Part shown: one piece after another, positions 1-7,183 of the stretch
Layout: each line of letters starts with the position of its first letter
How positions within the stretch are numbered: the first letter of the stretch is position 1
NCBI GenBank assembly: GCA_900764695.1
Contig: CAAFOY010000093.1
Span: 1-13,070 of the forward strand
Reading direction: 5' to 3'
DNA length: 13,070 nucleotides
Origin: Lachnospiraceae bacterium
GTDB taxonomy: Bacteria > Bacillota_A > Clostridia > Lachnospirales > Lachnospiraceae
Translations under genes and position numbers: made by a program
The notes under the pieces: model-generated
What the model saw: the letters and a program-made list of their open reading frames with translations, nothing else
Told to the model about the DNA's origin: nothing
Databases searched by the model: none

Positions 1-52
1 CCAAGGTCATGGATGTGTCTGTGCTTGCACAAAGGCACATCCATGACCTTGG
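1..52. repeat. Long perfect inverted repeat (hairpin 1) at window edge
   Basis: Bases 1-17 (CCAAGGTCATGGATGTG) are the exact reverse complement of 36-52, giving a 17-bp stem. Positions 18-20 can pair further with 33-35 (one wobble), and the loop itself contains GTGC/GCAC at 21-24 and 27-30. No T-run follows on the plus strand, so it is not a typical intrinsic terminator in that direction. On the minus strand any U-tract would lie outside the window. It is the first of three consecutive hairpins in a gene-free stretch. Function unknown; a mobile or REP-like intergenic repeat or part of a structured RNA is inferred only. Confidence 0.8.
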
Positions 53-59
53 CACACGC

Positions 60-113
60 CCCACAAATGAGCATAAAAGCAAAGCTTTGCTTTGCGATAT
101 GCGAATTTGTGGG
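60..113. repeat. Nested inverted repeat (hairpin 2) with an 18-bp palindrome
   Basis: CCCACAAAT (60-68) pairs exactly with ATTTGTGGG (105-113). Inside, GCATA (71-75) can pair with 98-102 after a two-base mismatch, and the centre 76-93 is a perfect 18-bp palindrome made of AAAGCAAAG followed by its reverse complement. The whole forms one long cruciform-capable structure. There is no T-run next to it. It begins 7 bases after hairpin 1 and ends 1 base before hairpin 3, which suggests the three form one unit. Confidence 0.75.
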
Positions 114-114
114 T

Positions 115-146
115 GGATTGCGAGAGTGCGTAGCACATAGCAATCC
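115..146. repeat. Third inverted repeat (hairpin 3)
   Basis: GGATTGC (115-121) pairs with GCAATCC (140-146), and GTGC (126-129) pairs with GCAC (133-136) inside it, separated by small internal loops. The inner sequence AGTGCGTAGC (125-134) recurs in reverse orientation at 276-285 inside the terminator-like hairpin downstream of ribF. No U-tract follows. It is the last of three back-to-back hairpins. From 147 to about 270 the sequence is AT-rich, and I see no gene or clear signal there beyond a 6-bp stem at 224-238. Confidence 0.7.
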
Positions 147-271
147 GTGTAATCAAACTTTAAACTATATCATTAATTCATTTTATGCTTGTTTTTTATT
201 TAATTTACCTACGTACCCAGATAGTTTCTCTTAGAAACACATTACAATTCCTAGCATCTACTATGGACAAA

Positions 272-298
272 AGAAGCTACGCACTACGCGTAGCTTCT
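272..298 (-). terminator. Probable intrinsic terminator of the nusA-ribF operon
   Basis: AGAAGCTACGC (272-282) and its exact reverse complement (288-298) form an 11-bp stem with a 5-base loop. Read on the minus strand, the 3' arm runs straight into TTTGTCC, so the RNA tail reads CUUCUUUUGU, a short U-rich stretch. It lies about 40 nt after the ribF stop and on the same strand. The U-tract is weak, so termination may be incomplete. No other terminator-like structure is seen between ribF and the left hairpin cluster. Confidence 0.6.
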
Positions 299-336
299 CA
301 CAACATTTTATTATTAACTTGTTATAATTTATTTAC

Positions 337-1254
337 TTATTTATTCCCAACAATTCTTCTGCAGGTTTCTATATCTGCCTCGATTTGCTGTTTCAATTTC
401 TCTAAGCTGTCAAATGTTCGCTCCGGTCTTATGAAATCATAAAACTGTACCTGAACGATTTCATTGTAGATATAGTTCTCATAGTCAATTATGTGGGTTT
501 CAACTTTTATCTTTGTACCTGTTTCAACTGTAGGATTTACGCCTACGTTGCTTATGGCATTAAAAGTCTGACCTTCAACTACCACAACTGTTCTATAGAC
601 GCCATTAGGAGGCAATAACTTAGTTTCATCAGGAATGATATTAGCTGTTGGAAGTCCGATTGTTCGTCCCAAGTGCTTGCCCTGCTCAACCTTACCGATT
701 ATCCTGTAAGGATGTCCAAGCATTTCATTTACATCCTGCATCTTACCTTCTGTTATTTTCTGTCTAATACTAGTACTGCTTATATCTTTGTTGTGATACT
801 GTTCCTTCTCTACAACTATAAGATTATAACCATATTTTTTCTGATTGTCCTTCAAAAACTTAACATTTCCGGAAGCCTTTGTTCCAAAATGGAAATCCGG
901 TCCACATACAATTGTTGTGGCACCTATTTTATCTTTTAAAATTTTTGATACAAATTCATCCGGAGAAAGTGCAAGAAACTCTTTCTTCATAGGCATTTTC
1001 ATATACACATCAACGCCCTGCTGTTCACAAAGAATCTGCTTCTCCTCTTCTGTCACAATTGTTTTGTTGGCATTATTTTTAAGGAATGCTGAAGGTGTAG
1101 TTTCAAAAGTAAGAACTACTTTCTGTCTACCATTAGCATTGTTAACTATAACTTCAAGAAGCTTTTCGTGTCCCTTATGTATTCCATCAAACTTTCCAAT
1201 TGTTACAATTGTATTTTTTAATTTTATGTTATCATCTAAAGAAATGCGTTGCAT
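337..1254 (-). CDS. ribF: Bifunctional riboflavin kinase / FAD synthetase RibF
   Basis: Phosphorylates riboflavin to FMN and adenylates FMN to FAD in the cytoplasm. The 305-residue protein has the usual two-domain layout. The N-terminal nucleotidyltransferase shows GKFDGIHKGH (20-29), GPDFHFG (118-124) and ISSTSIR (158-164). The C-terminal riboflavin kinase shows GRTIGLPTANI (196-206), PPNGVY (215-220), NVGVNPTV (236-243) and the expected catalytic Glu in VETHIID (E252). The ATG at 1254 was chosen because GGAG (1260-1263) sits 5 nt upstream and the protein then begins just before the conserved domain. The open frame extends 29 codons further, but that part overlaps truB and has no family likeness. 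It is the last gene of the operon, 13 bases after truB. Its metabolic role is unrelated to translation, but truB-ribF is a common bacterial pairing. Confidence 0.95.
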   Translation of the reverse strand: MQRISLDDNIKLKNTIVTIGKFDGIHKGHEKLLEVIVNNANGRQKVVLTFETTPSAFLKNNANKTIVTEEEKQILCEQQGVDVYMKMPMKKEFLALSPDEFVSKILKDKIGATTIVCGPDFHFGTKASGNVKFLKDNQKKYGYNLIVVEKEQYHNKDISSTSIRQKITEGKMQDVNEMLGHPYRIIGKVEQGKHLGRTIGLPTANIIPDETKLLPPNGVYRTVVVVEGQTFNAISNVGVNPTVETGTKIKVETHIIDYENYIYNEIVQVQFYDFIRPERTFDSLEKLKQQIEADIETCRRIVGNK

Positions 1255-1267
1255 AATTTCTCCATTT

Positions 1268-2176
1268 CTATAAGAAAATCTTAATTGGTTTGTATATCTG
1301 TTTTTCTGCAATATACATATATAAACCAATGAATTTGCCATCGTGAGTATATACTCTTACTGTCTGACCATCCTGATGATTCATCTTTAACAATGTGTTT
1401 CTCGAAGTAAAAATATTACCGTTATAAAGTAACTTTTCAGCTTCCTCTGAAACCATACATTTTGAATACATATCCAAAATCTCGTCAACAGGAGTAATAT
1501 ACTGTTCCAAAACTCCCTGGTCCCTAATTTCTTCTATCTGGGATAGAGAAATACTGTCCTTTATATCAAATCTTTCAACTCGTGTGCGTGTAAGTTTTTC
1601 CATACATGCCCCAACACCTAAATCCTTTCCTATGTCGTAGCAAAGGGTTCTTACGTATGTACCCTTAGAACATGTTACGTGAAAACTTACTCTTGGCAAA
1701 TCAATTTTTGTTATTGTAATGTCTATAATTTTGCAATGTCTTGGAGGTCTTTCTATTTCTTCTCCCTTTCTTGCAAGATTATATAATTTCTGACCATTTA
1801 TTTTTATTGCTGAAAACATTGGTGGAATCTGGTCATATTCGCCTATATAGCTTTTAATCACATCAAAAACCTTTTCTTCGGAAAGCTTCATAACTTCCTC
1901 TTCAGGTGTCTGATTAGTAATCTGACCTGTTGTATCCTGAGTATCTGTCTCTGTTCCAAGCAACATTGTAGCTGTATAAGTTTTGTCCTTTTCAGACAAT
2001 AAATTGCAAAGCTTCGTTGCTTTTCCAAGACAAACCGGCAACACTCCTACAGCATTGGGATCAAGGGTTCCCATATGGCCTATTTTTTTCTGTTTTAGGA
2101 TTCCTCTTAACTTTGCCACTACATCATGAGATGTATAGCCGGGTTCCTTATAAACATTAATGACTCCATTAATCAT
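1268..2176 (-). CDS. truB: tRNA pseudouridine(55) synthase TruB
   Basis: Converts U55 to pseudouridine in the T-arm of tRNAs and also acts as a tRNA chaperone. The 302-residue length is normal. The catalytic aspartate lies in GTLDPNAVGVLPVCLG (36-51; D39). KTY (65-67) and SKGTYVRTLCYDIG (170-183) are the other conserved active-site segments. Residues 240-302 form the C-terminal PUA-like part, ending in the familiar KPIKIF. The start is fixed: the codon before ATG 2176 is an in-frame stop. The Shine-Dalgarno AAGGAG is about 12 nt upstream, slightly far. It sits 31 nt after nrnA and 13 bases before ribF. Confidence 0.96.
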   Translation of the reverse strand: MINGVINVYKEPGYTSHDVVAKLRGILKQKKIGHMGTLDPNAVGVLPVCLGKATKLCNLLSEKDKTYTATMLLGTETDTQDTTGQITNQTPEEEVMKLSEEKVFDVIKSYIGEYDQIPPMFSAIKINGQKLYNLARKGEEIERPPRHCKIIDITITKIDLPRVSFHVTCSKGTYVRTLCYDIGKDLGVGACMEKLTRTRVERFDIKDSISLSQIEEIRDQGVLEQYITPVDEILDMYSKCMVSEEAEKLLYNGNIFTSRNTLLKMNHQDGQTVRVYTHDGKFIGLYMYIAEKQIYKPIKIFL

Positions 2177-2207
2177 TTATACCATCAACTCCTTCAACAG
2201 TTTCATT

Positions 2208-3158
2208 TTAAATGTCCTGTTTTATTCTGTTAAGCAGTTTGTTTATTATATCGTTAAGTTCGCCGTGTATTTCTGCTCCCGCAGCCCTTACGTGACCGCC
2301 ACCACCGTTTTCAACGGCAATCTTGCTTACATCCACGTAGTTCTTCGAACGTAGACTGACTTTGTATGAATCCTCACTTAACTGGTACAAAAACATAGCC
2401 ACTTCAACACCGTCAACATTTCTTATTGATGCCACAACTGCATCTAAATCTTTAGTTGTAACACCGTACTCCTCCATCATTTCTGATGTGCAGTAACCAT
2501 AAATACATTTTCCATCTAATGCCAACACTGCTTCGCTTTGAATCTTCGCAGTAACCATCATCTGGTTATATGTTTTTCTAAAAAATGTTTCTTCAAGAAT
2601 CATATTCACATTAACACCTTTTTCAATCATGTTAGCAGCGATTCTCATAGTTTTTGGTGTTGTACTTTGAAATCTGAATACGCCTGAATCATGTGCGATT
2701 CCCATATACATTGGTTCTGCAATTGATTTATCAATTAAGTCTTCATCTAACAAATCATATAATACTTCACTTGCTGAACTTGCCTTTGGCAAAATATAAT
2801 TATAATCTGCATATCCGTCATTACTTGCATGATGATCAATGCAGGCTGTTCTTTTGGCATTCTCATAGAAAGGCAAATTAAGTCCTAATCTGTCAAGACT
2901 TGCCGTATCGAGTGATATAAACAAATCAAATTTAGTACCATCATATCCTGTTGTGATAATCTGATCTGTATTTTCAATAATATTGAACTTTTTGTCCACA
3001 AACTCTAAAAATACCCTTACATCTAAATCCGGTCTGTTCTTTTTAAGATAATTATACAAAGACATACATGAACCCATGCAATCTCCGTCAGGTCGCAAGT
3101 GACCTGCTATACCAATAGTCTTTGCATCTCCAATAATATCGTTAATCTTCTTCATCAT
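2208..3158 (-). CDS. nrnA: DHH/DHHA1 phosphoesterase, NrnA-type nano-RNase / pAp phosphatase
   Basis: NrnA-family enzymes degrade 2-5 nt RNAs and pGpG/pApA-type dinucleotides and dephosphorylate pAp, using Mn2+ in the cytoplasm. The 316-residue protein shows all metal motifs: GHLRPDGDCMGS (19-30; H20, D24, D26), SLDTASL (82-88; D84), the DHH signature CIDHHAS (106-112) and AHDSGVFRF (155-163; D157). The C-terminal DHHA1 domain carries GGGGHVRAAG (285-294). Start: two ATGs lie in tandem (3158 and 3155), with AAAGGA about 10 nt before the first. It is placed between rbfA (20 nt) and truB (31 nt), the usual clostridial arrangement. It could also act in cyclic-di-nucleotide turnover; the specific substrate cannot be read from sequence. 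Confidence 0.93.
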   Translation of the reverse strand: MMKKINDIIGDAKTIGIAGHLRPDGDCMGSCMSLYNYLKKNRPDLDVRVFLEFVDKKFNIIENTDQIITTGYDGTKFDLFISLDTASLDRLGLNLPFYENAKRTACIDHHASNDGYADYNYILPKASSASEVLYDLLDEDLIDKSIAEPMYMGIAHDSGVFRFQSTTPKTMRIAANMIEKGVNVNMILEETFFRKTYNQMMVTAKIQSEAVLALDGKCIYGYCTSEMMEEYGVTTKDLDAVVASIRNVDGVEVAMFLYQLSEDSYKVSLRSKNYVDVSKIAVENGGGGHVRAAGAEIHGELNDIINKLLNRIKQDI

Positions 3159-3178
3159 TCAAATTAATTCCTTTATGC

Positions 3179-3556
3179 TTATTCGTTATCCTCTGATTCT
3201 TCTTTATTATTTCCATTAACTTCGTCTATTAATTTTGACATCTTCATACCGTATTCAATAGACTGGTCCATAACGAATTTTAATTCTGGTGTATTTCTAA
3301 GGTTAACTGTTCTTGCTAATTCACGGCGGATAAAACCGGCAGCACTTTTAAGTCCTGCCATTGTTTCTGCCTTTGCTTCTTCGTCACCTAATACACTAAT
3401 ATATACCTTACAGAACTTAAGATCAGGTGTAACTTCAACACCTGTTACACTTGTCATTATTCCAATTCTTGGATCTTTAAGTTCTCTGATAATTACACTT
3501 AACTCTCTCTGAACTTCCCCGTTAATACGAGTGTTCTTTATACTGTTTTTTCTCAA
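3179..3556 (-). CDS. rbfA: 30S ribosome-binding factor RbfA
   Basis: Late 30S maturation factor that binds near 16S helix 1 and is needed for cold growth in other bacteria. The 125-residue protein has the single KH-like fold: RINGEVQRELSVIIRELKDPRIG (10-32), then VTGVEVTPDLKFCKVYISVLG (37-57), an FIRRELARTVNLRNTPELKF stretch (75-94) and a short acidic tail (KEESEDNE). The start codon is TTG at 3554-3556: AAAGGA (3564-3569) is 7 nt upstream and there is no ATG or GTG nearby that would keep the conserved N-terminus. It lies 32 nt after infB and 20 nt before nrnA. Confidence 0.95.
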   Translation of the reverse strand: MRKNSIKNTRINGEVQRELSVIIRELKDPRIGIMTSVTGVEVTPDLKFCKVYISVLGDEEAKAETMAGLKSAAGFIRRELARTVNLRNTPELKFVMDQSIEYGMKMSKLIDEVNGNNKEESEDNE

Positions 3557-3569
3557 TTTTTAATCCTTT
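3554..3569 (-). promoter_or_regulatory. rbfA ribosome binding site with TTG start
   Basis: On the minus strand AAAGGA (3564-3569) is followed after TTAAAAA (7 nt) by TTG AGA AAA. This is the only sensible initiation site for the conserved RbfA N-terminus, so the gene uses the weak start codon TTG while most operon neighbours use ATG and rimP uses GTG. Confidence 0.85.
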
Positions 3570-3588
3570 CCGGACTAGGTTAAAGTTC

Positions 3589-6561
3589 CTATCTTGGCAC
3601 TTCTACCATAATATATGCTTCAACCTGATCGCCTTCTGCAATGTCATTGAATTTTTCAAATACAAGACCACATTCGTAACCGGCTTTAACTTCCTTAACA
3701 TCATCCTTAAATCTCTTAAGTGATGCAACCGGTCCTTCATAAATTTGTTCTCCATCTCTTGTAACTCTTGCTGAACATCCTCTCTGCATAGCACCATCTA
3801 AAACATATGAACCGGCAATGTTTCCAACACCTGAAGCCTTGAAAATCTGACGGATTTCTGCATGACCGATAACTTTTTCTTCGTAAACAGGTTCAAGCAT
3901 ACCCTTCATAGCTCTTTCAATGTCATCAATAGCGTTGTAGATTACAGAATAAAGTCTTAAGTCAACTCCTTCTGTCTTAGCTGTTTCTTCAGCCTGTGCA
4001 TCAGGTTTTACATTAAATCCGATAATAATTGCGTTAGATGCTGATGCTAAGATAACGTCAGATTCGTTAATTGCACCTACACCACCGTGGATAACCTTAA
4101 CTTCAACTTCTTCATTTGAAAGCTTAACAAGACTTTGTCTTACAGCTTCAACTGAACCCTGAACATCAGCCTTGATAATAAGGTTAAGTTCCTTAAGTTC
4201 TCCTGCTTCAATCTGTGAATTAAGATCATCAAGAGAAATTCTAAATTTATTTGATTCCATAAGTTTAGCCTTGCTGTCTTCAACGAATGTGTTCGCAAAG
4301 TCTTTTGCTTCATTAGCTGTTGCAGTTGATACAAATACTTCACCTGCGTTTGGAACACCACTAAGACCTAAAATTTCTACAGGTGTTGATGGGCCTGCTG
4401 TCTTAATTCTGTTTCCTCTGTCATCAGACATAGCTCTCACTTTACCGTGGTTAGCTCCTGCTGCAATATTTGCTCCAACCTTTAATGTACCTTTCTGTAC
4501 AAGAACTGTAGCAACAGGTCCTTTACCCTTATCAAGCTTAGCTTCAATAATAATACCTCTTGCCTGACGATTAGGGTTAGCCTTTAATTCTAATACATCT
4601 GCCTGTAAAAGAACCATTTCAAGAAGGTCATCAATACCTTCCTTAGTGTGAGCTGATACAGGAACCATTTCAACGTTTCCGCCCCAGTCTGAAGCTAATA
4701 ATCCATGTTCTGCAAGTCCCTGCTTAACACGGTCAATGTTTGCTCCCGGTTTATCAATTTTGTTAATTGCTACGATAATTTCAATTCCTGCTGCCTTAGC
4801 ATGGTTAATAGCTTCTACAGTCTGTGGCATAACACCATCATCTGCTGCTACAACAAGGATTGCAATATCTGTTGACTGGGCACCACGCATACGCATTGAT
4901 GTAAATGCTTCATGTCCAGGTGTATCTAAGAATGTAATAGTCTGGTCATTAATTTTAACAACTGAAGCACCGATATGCTGTGTAATACCGCCTGCTTCTC
5001 CTGAAATTACATTTGTTTCTCTAATTGCATCAAGAAGTGATGTTTTACCATGATCAACGTGACCCATAACACATACTACAGGTGGACGCTTAACCATTAA
5101 GCTTTCATCTTCTTCATCTTCCTTTAAAAGTTCTTCAATAATATCTACCTTTTCTTCTTTTTCACACATAATGTCATAGCCTAAAGCTATTTCTTCTGCG
5201 CTGTCAAAGTCGATTTCAGTATTAACAGTAACCATCTTGCCTTCAAGGAAAAGTTTCTTAATAACTGCTGATGGTTGCATTTTCATTCTTTCAGCGAGCT
5301 GACCTATTGTAATAAAATCCGGAACCTCAATTACCTTGATTTCTTCCTTCTTTTCTTCTTTCTTCTTAGGTTTTTCCATTACAGGCTTAGAGAAATCTTT
5401 CTTTCTGCCATTCTTGCCCTGTCTGTTATCGTCATAATTCTTCTTATTTCTTTCCTGACGGTCCTGACGAAGTTTATTCTCTCTTGACTTTCTATCCTTA
5501 TTCTGAATTGGTTCAGCAGGTGCCATACCGCCTCTTGAATTATCATTTCTTCTAAAGTCATTTCTTCTGTCGTCATTTCTGCCCTGACCGTTGTTGTTTC
5601 TATCTCTGAAATTTCCGTTGTTATTTCTGTCACGATAATTTCCGTTATTGCCATTATTATTTCTATCTCTGTTATAACCTCTATTATCGTTTCTGTCATT
5701 TCTACGGTCATTTCTCTGACCATCATTTCTACGATCGTTTCTCTGACCGTCATTTCTGCCCTGGCCGTTGTTGTTTCTGTCTCTGAAATTTCCGTTGTTA
5801 TTCCTGTTGTTACGGTTATCTCTGTTATATCCGCCTTTGTTGTCTCCTCTGTCGTTTCTGCGGTCATTTCTCTGACCATCATTTCTACGATCATTATTGT
5901 CTCTGTTAAAAGGCTTATTCTGTCTGTTGTTATTCTGTTCTGTTTTCTTTTCTACCTTTGTATCCTTCTGCATATCTTTTGGCTTTACCTCTTCCTTCTT
6001 TGGTTCAACCTTTGGTGCTTCAACCTTTGGTGTTTCTGTTTTTTCAGGTTCTGTTTTTGCTACCGGCTTAACTTCTTCTTTCTTAACCGGTTCAGCCTTA
6101 ACTGCTTCCTTAGGCTGTTCTTTTTTTACTTCCGGTTCAGCTTTAACCGGTGCCTTTGGTTCAACTTTCGCTTCTACCTTAGGCTCAGCCTTCTTTTCAG
6201 TAGTAACCTTTGCTTCCGCACTCTTTTCCTTCTTATCTGATGAATGATGATGTTCACCATCACTGTGTCTTCTGCGTCTCTTTTCTCCATCACCCTTAGA
6301 ATGTCTTTCGCCTCTTCTAATTACACCTTTGCTTGTAATTATAACTCTTGGCTTTGACTTTTCTTTCTTTTCATCTTCAGTAGCTTCTCCACTGCTTTCC
6401 TTCTGACTGTTCTTGAATTTTGTTTTTACAAATTCAATATTATCATCGTCAATGGAACTTGCTGCCTTTACATCTATGCCCTTTTCTCCAAGTGCCTTTA
6501 CTATGTCAGCACTTTTTATATCTAACTCTTTGGCTAATTCATGTACTCTCATCTTTGCCAT
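3589..6561 (-). CDS. infB: Translation initiation factor IF-2 with long Arg/Asn-rich linker
   Basis: GTPase that places fMet-tRNA on the 30S subunit and promotes subunit joining. It has 990 residues, long for the family because of its linker. Order: IF2_N domain (about 1-55); lysine-rich segment (60-108); K/E/P/V-rich segment (110-208); R/N/D/G-rich repeats (about 209-345); basic stretch (350-410); second IF2_N domain (about 414-465); then the GTPase domain with G1 GHVDHGKT (500-507), G2 GGITQHIG (524-531), G3 DTPGHE (546-551), G4 NKID (600-603) and G5 SAH (636-638). EF-Tu-like domain II, domain III (about 770-880) and the C-terminal fMet-tRNA-binding domain (about 890-990) follow. ATG 6561 has GGAGG 7 nt upstream. 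It lies 14 nt after ylxQ, so the two are probably translationally linked. No conserved residue seems missing. Confidence 0.97.
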   Translation of the reverse strand: MAKMRVHELAKELDIKSADIVKALGEKGIDVKAASSIDDDNIEFVKTKFKNSQKESSGEATEDEKKEKSKPRVIITSKGVIRRGERHSKGDGEKRRRRHSDGEHHHSSDKKEKSAEAKVTTEKKAEPKVEAKVEPKAPVKAEPEVKKEQPKEAVKAEPVKKEEVKPVAKTEPEKTETPKVEAPKVEPKKEEVKPKDMQKDTKVEKKTEQNNNRQNKPFNRDNNDRRNDGQRNDRRNDRGDNKGGYNRDNRNNRNNNGNFRDRNNNGQGRNDGQRNDRRNDGQRNDRRNDRNDNRGYNRDRNNNGNNGNYRDRNNNGNFRDRNNNGQGRNDDRRNDFRRNDNSRGGMAPAEPIQNKDRKSRENKLRQDRQERNKKNYDDNRQGKNGRKKDFSKPVMEKPKKKEEKKEEIKVIEVPDFITIGQLAERMKMQPSAVIKKLFLEGKMVTVNTEIDFDSAEEIALGYDIMCEKEEKVDIIEELLKEDEEDESLMVKRPPVVCVMGHVDHGKTSLLDAIRETNVISGEAGGITQHIGASVVKINDQTITFLDTPGHEAFTSMRMRGAQSTDIAILVVAADDGVMPQTVEAINHAKAAGIEIIVAINKIDKPGANIDRVKQGLAEHGLLASDWGGNVEMVPVSAHTKEGIDDLLEMVLLQADVLELKANPNRQARGIIIEAKLDKGKGPVATVLVQKGTLKVGANIAAGANHGKVRAMSDDRGNRIKTAGPSTPVEILGLSGVPNAGEVFVSTATANEAKDFANTFVEDSKAKLMESNKFRISLDDLNSQIEAGELKELNLIIKADVQGSVEAVRQSLVKLSNEEVEVKVIHGGVGAINESDVILASASNAIIIGFNVKPDAQAEETAKTEGVDLRLYSVIYNAIDDIERAMKGMLEPVYEEKVIGHAEIRQIFKASGVGNIAGSYVLDGAMQRGCSARVTRDGEQIYEGPVASLKRFKDDVKEVKAGYECGLVFEKFNDIAEGDQVEAYIMVEVPR
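5527..5937 (-). repeat. Arg/Asn/Asp-rich repeat region inside infB
   Basis: This encodes IF-2 residues 209-345. In 211-340 I count 33 Arg, 45 Asn, 21 Asp and only 2 Lys. The nonamer GQRNDRRND occurs three times (229-237, 272-280, 281-289), and [15 protein letters not shown] twice (257-271 and 316-330, at DNA 5749-5793 and 5572-5616). The DNA copies are also near-identical, so the region probably grew by duplication and may vary in length between strains. Seven Phe/Tyr are spread through it. It is predicted to be disordered. Confidence 0.9.
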
Positions 6562-6575
6562 TTAACTACCTCCGC

Positions 6576-6881
6576 TTATTCATTTTCTGTTAACATCTTC
6601 ACAATCGACTTGCTAAATCCGGGATCCAACACTGCTATGGATGCTCTTTCTTTATTACCTGTTGCCATGCCTAACTCAGCCTTAGTACCATAAATAAATA
6701 CAGGAATCTTATAAAACTTGCATTTATTTTCAAATAGTTTTTTTGTATTGTCTGAGCTTTCTGTTGAAACAATAACAACCTTGGCTTTATTATCCTTAAC
6801 AGCCTTTTCAACTGAAAATTCACCTGCCACGGTTTTCCCTGCTCTTGTTGCAAGTCCTATCATAGAAAATACCTTATTCAT
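6576..6881 (-). CDS. ylxQ: L7Ae/L30e/S12e-family RNA-binding protein YlxQ
   Basis: Small protein of the L7Ae kink-turn-binding family. Bacillus relatives (YlxQ, YbxF) bind K-turn RNA; the cellular role is still poorly known. The 101-residue sequence shows GLATRAGK (9-16), ESSDNTKK (41-48, the RNA-contact helix start) and TGNKERASIAV (74-84). ATG 6881 overlaps the end of ylxR by 8 nt in a different frame, with AGGAG just upstream inside ylxR, so translation is likely coupled. It is 14 nt before infB. Position between ylxR and infB is the standard Firmicutes arrangement. Confidence 0.92.
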   Translation of the reverse strand: MNKVFSMIGLATRAGKTVAGEFSVEKAVKDNKAKVVIVSTESSDNTKKLFENKCKFYKIPVFIYGTKAELGMATGNKERASIAVLDPGFSKSIVKMLTENE

Positions 6882-7152
6882 TTATCTCTCCTAATTCTTT
6901 TTCAAGCTGACTATAGATTTCTTCGCCAATACCTGAAATCTTAAGTGTTTTTTCCAAACCTTTATTCTTAATTGCTTTCTTCAGGCATTCTTTATCCGGA
7001 CATATGTAAGCTCCACGACCGTTTAATTTTCCGGTTGCATCAACACTAACATTTCCCTCTTTGTCACGAACAACTCGAATCAAATCCTTTTTGTTTTTTG
7101 CCTGTCTGCAACCTGTACAGGTTCTTACAGGCATCTTTTTTGTCTGTCCCAT
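6874..7152 (-). CDS. ylxR: YlxR/RnpM-family RNA-binding protein (DUF448)
   Basis: The Bacillus member of this family was reported to bind the RNase P RNA and modulate its activity (RnpM). Here 92 residues carry the signature RTCTGCR (10-16) and GRGAYIC (45-51), plus CPDKEC (51-56), giving four cysteines (C12, C15, C51, C56); whether they hold a metal cannot be told. The surface is rich in Lys/Arg, consistent with RNA binding. ATG 7152 has AGGAG about 8 nt upstream. It lies 31 nt after nusA and overlaps ylxQ by 8 nt. Confidence 0.93.
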   Translation of the reverse strand: MGQTKKMPVRTCTGCRQAKNKKDLIRVVRDKEGNVSVDATGKLNGRGAYICPDKECLKKAIKNKGLEKTLKISGIGEEIYSQLEKELGEINE

Positions 7153-7183
7153 AGCATCATCTCCTAATCCCTGATTTGGTCTG

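Noticed and set aside
1..146. CRISPR array
   Set aside because: The repeats are inverted, not direct, differ from each other and have no regular spacers; no cas genes are present.
13..234. 73-codon plus-strand open frame across the left hairpins
   Set aside because: Its sequence is dictated by the inverted repeats, there is no good Shine-Dalgarno site, and no recognisable domain. If similar short proteins are annotated elsewhere, that more likely reflects a repeated DNA element than a gene.
1255..1341. 29-codon upstream extension of ribF
   Set aside because: It overlaps the end of truB and lacks family likeness; the ATG at 1254 has a well-placed GGAG.
5379..5894. 171-codon minus-strand frame rich in Met/Glu/Thr inside infB
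   Set aside because: It is the shifted reading of the Arg/Asn repeat region; its repetitive look comes from the infB repeats and it has no own start signal.
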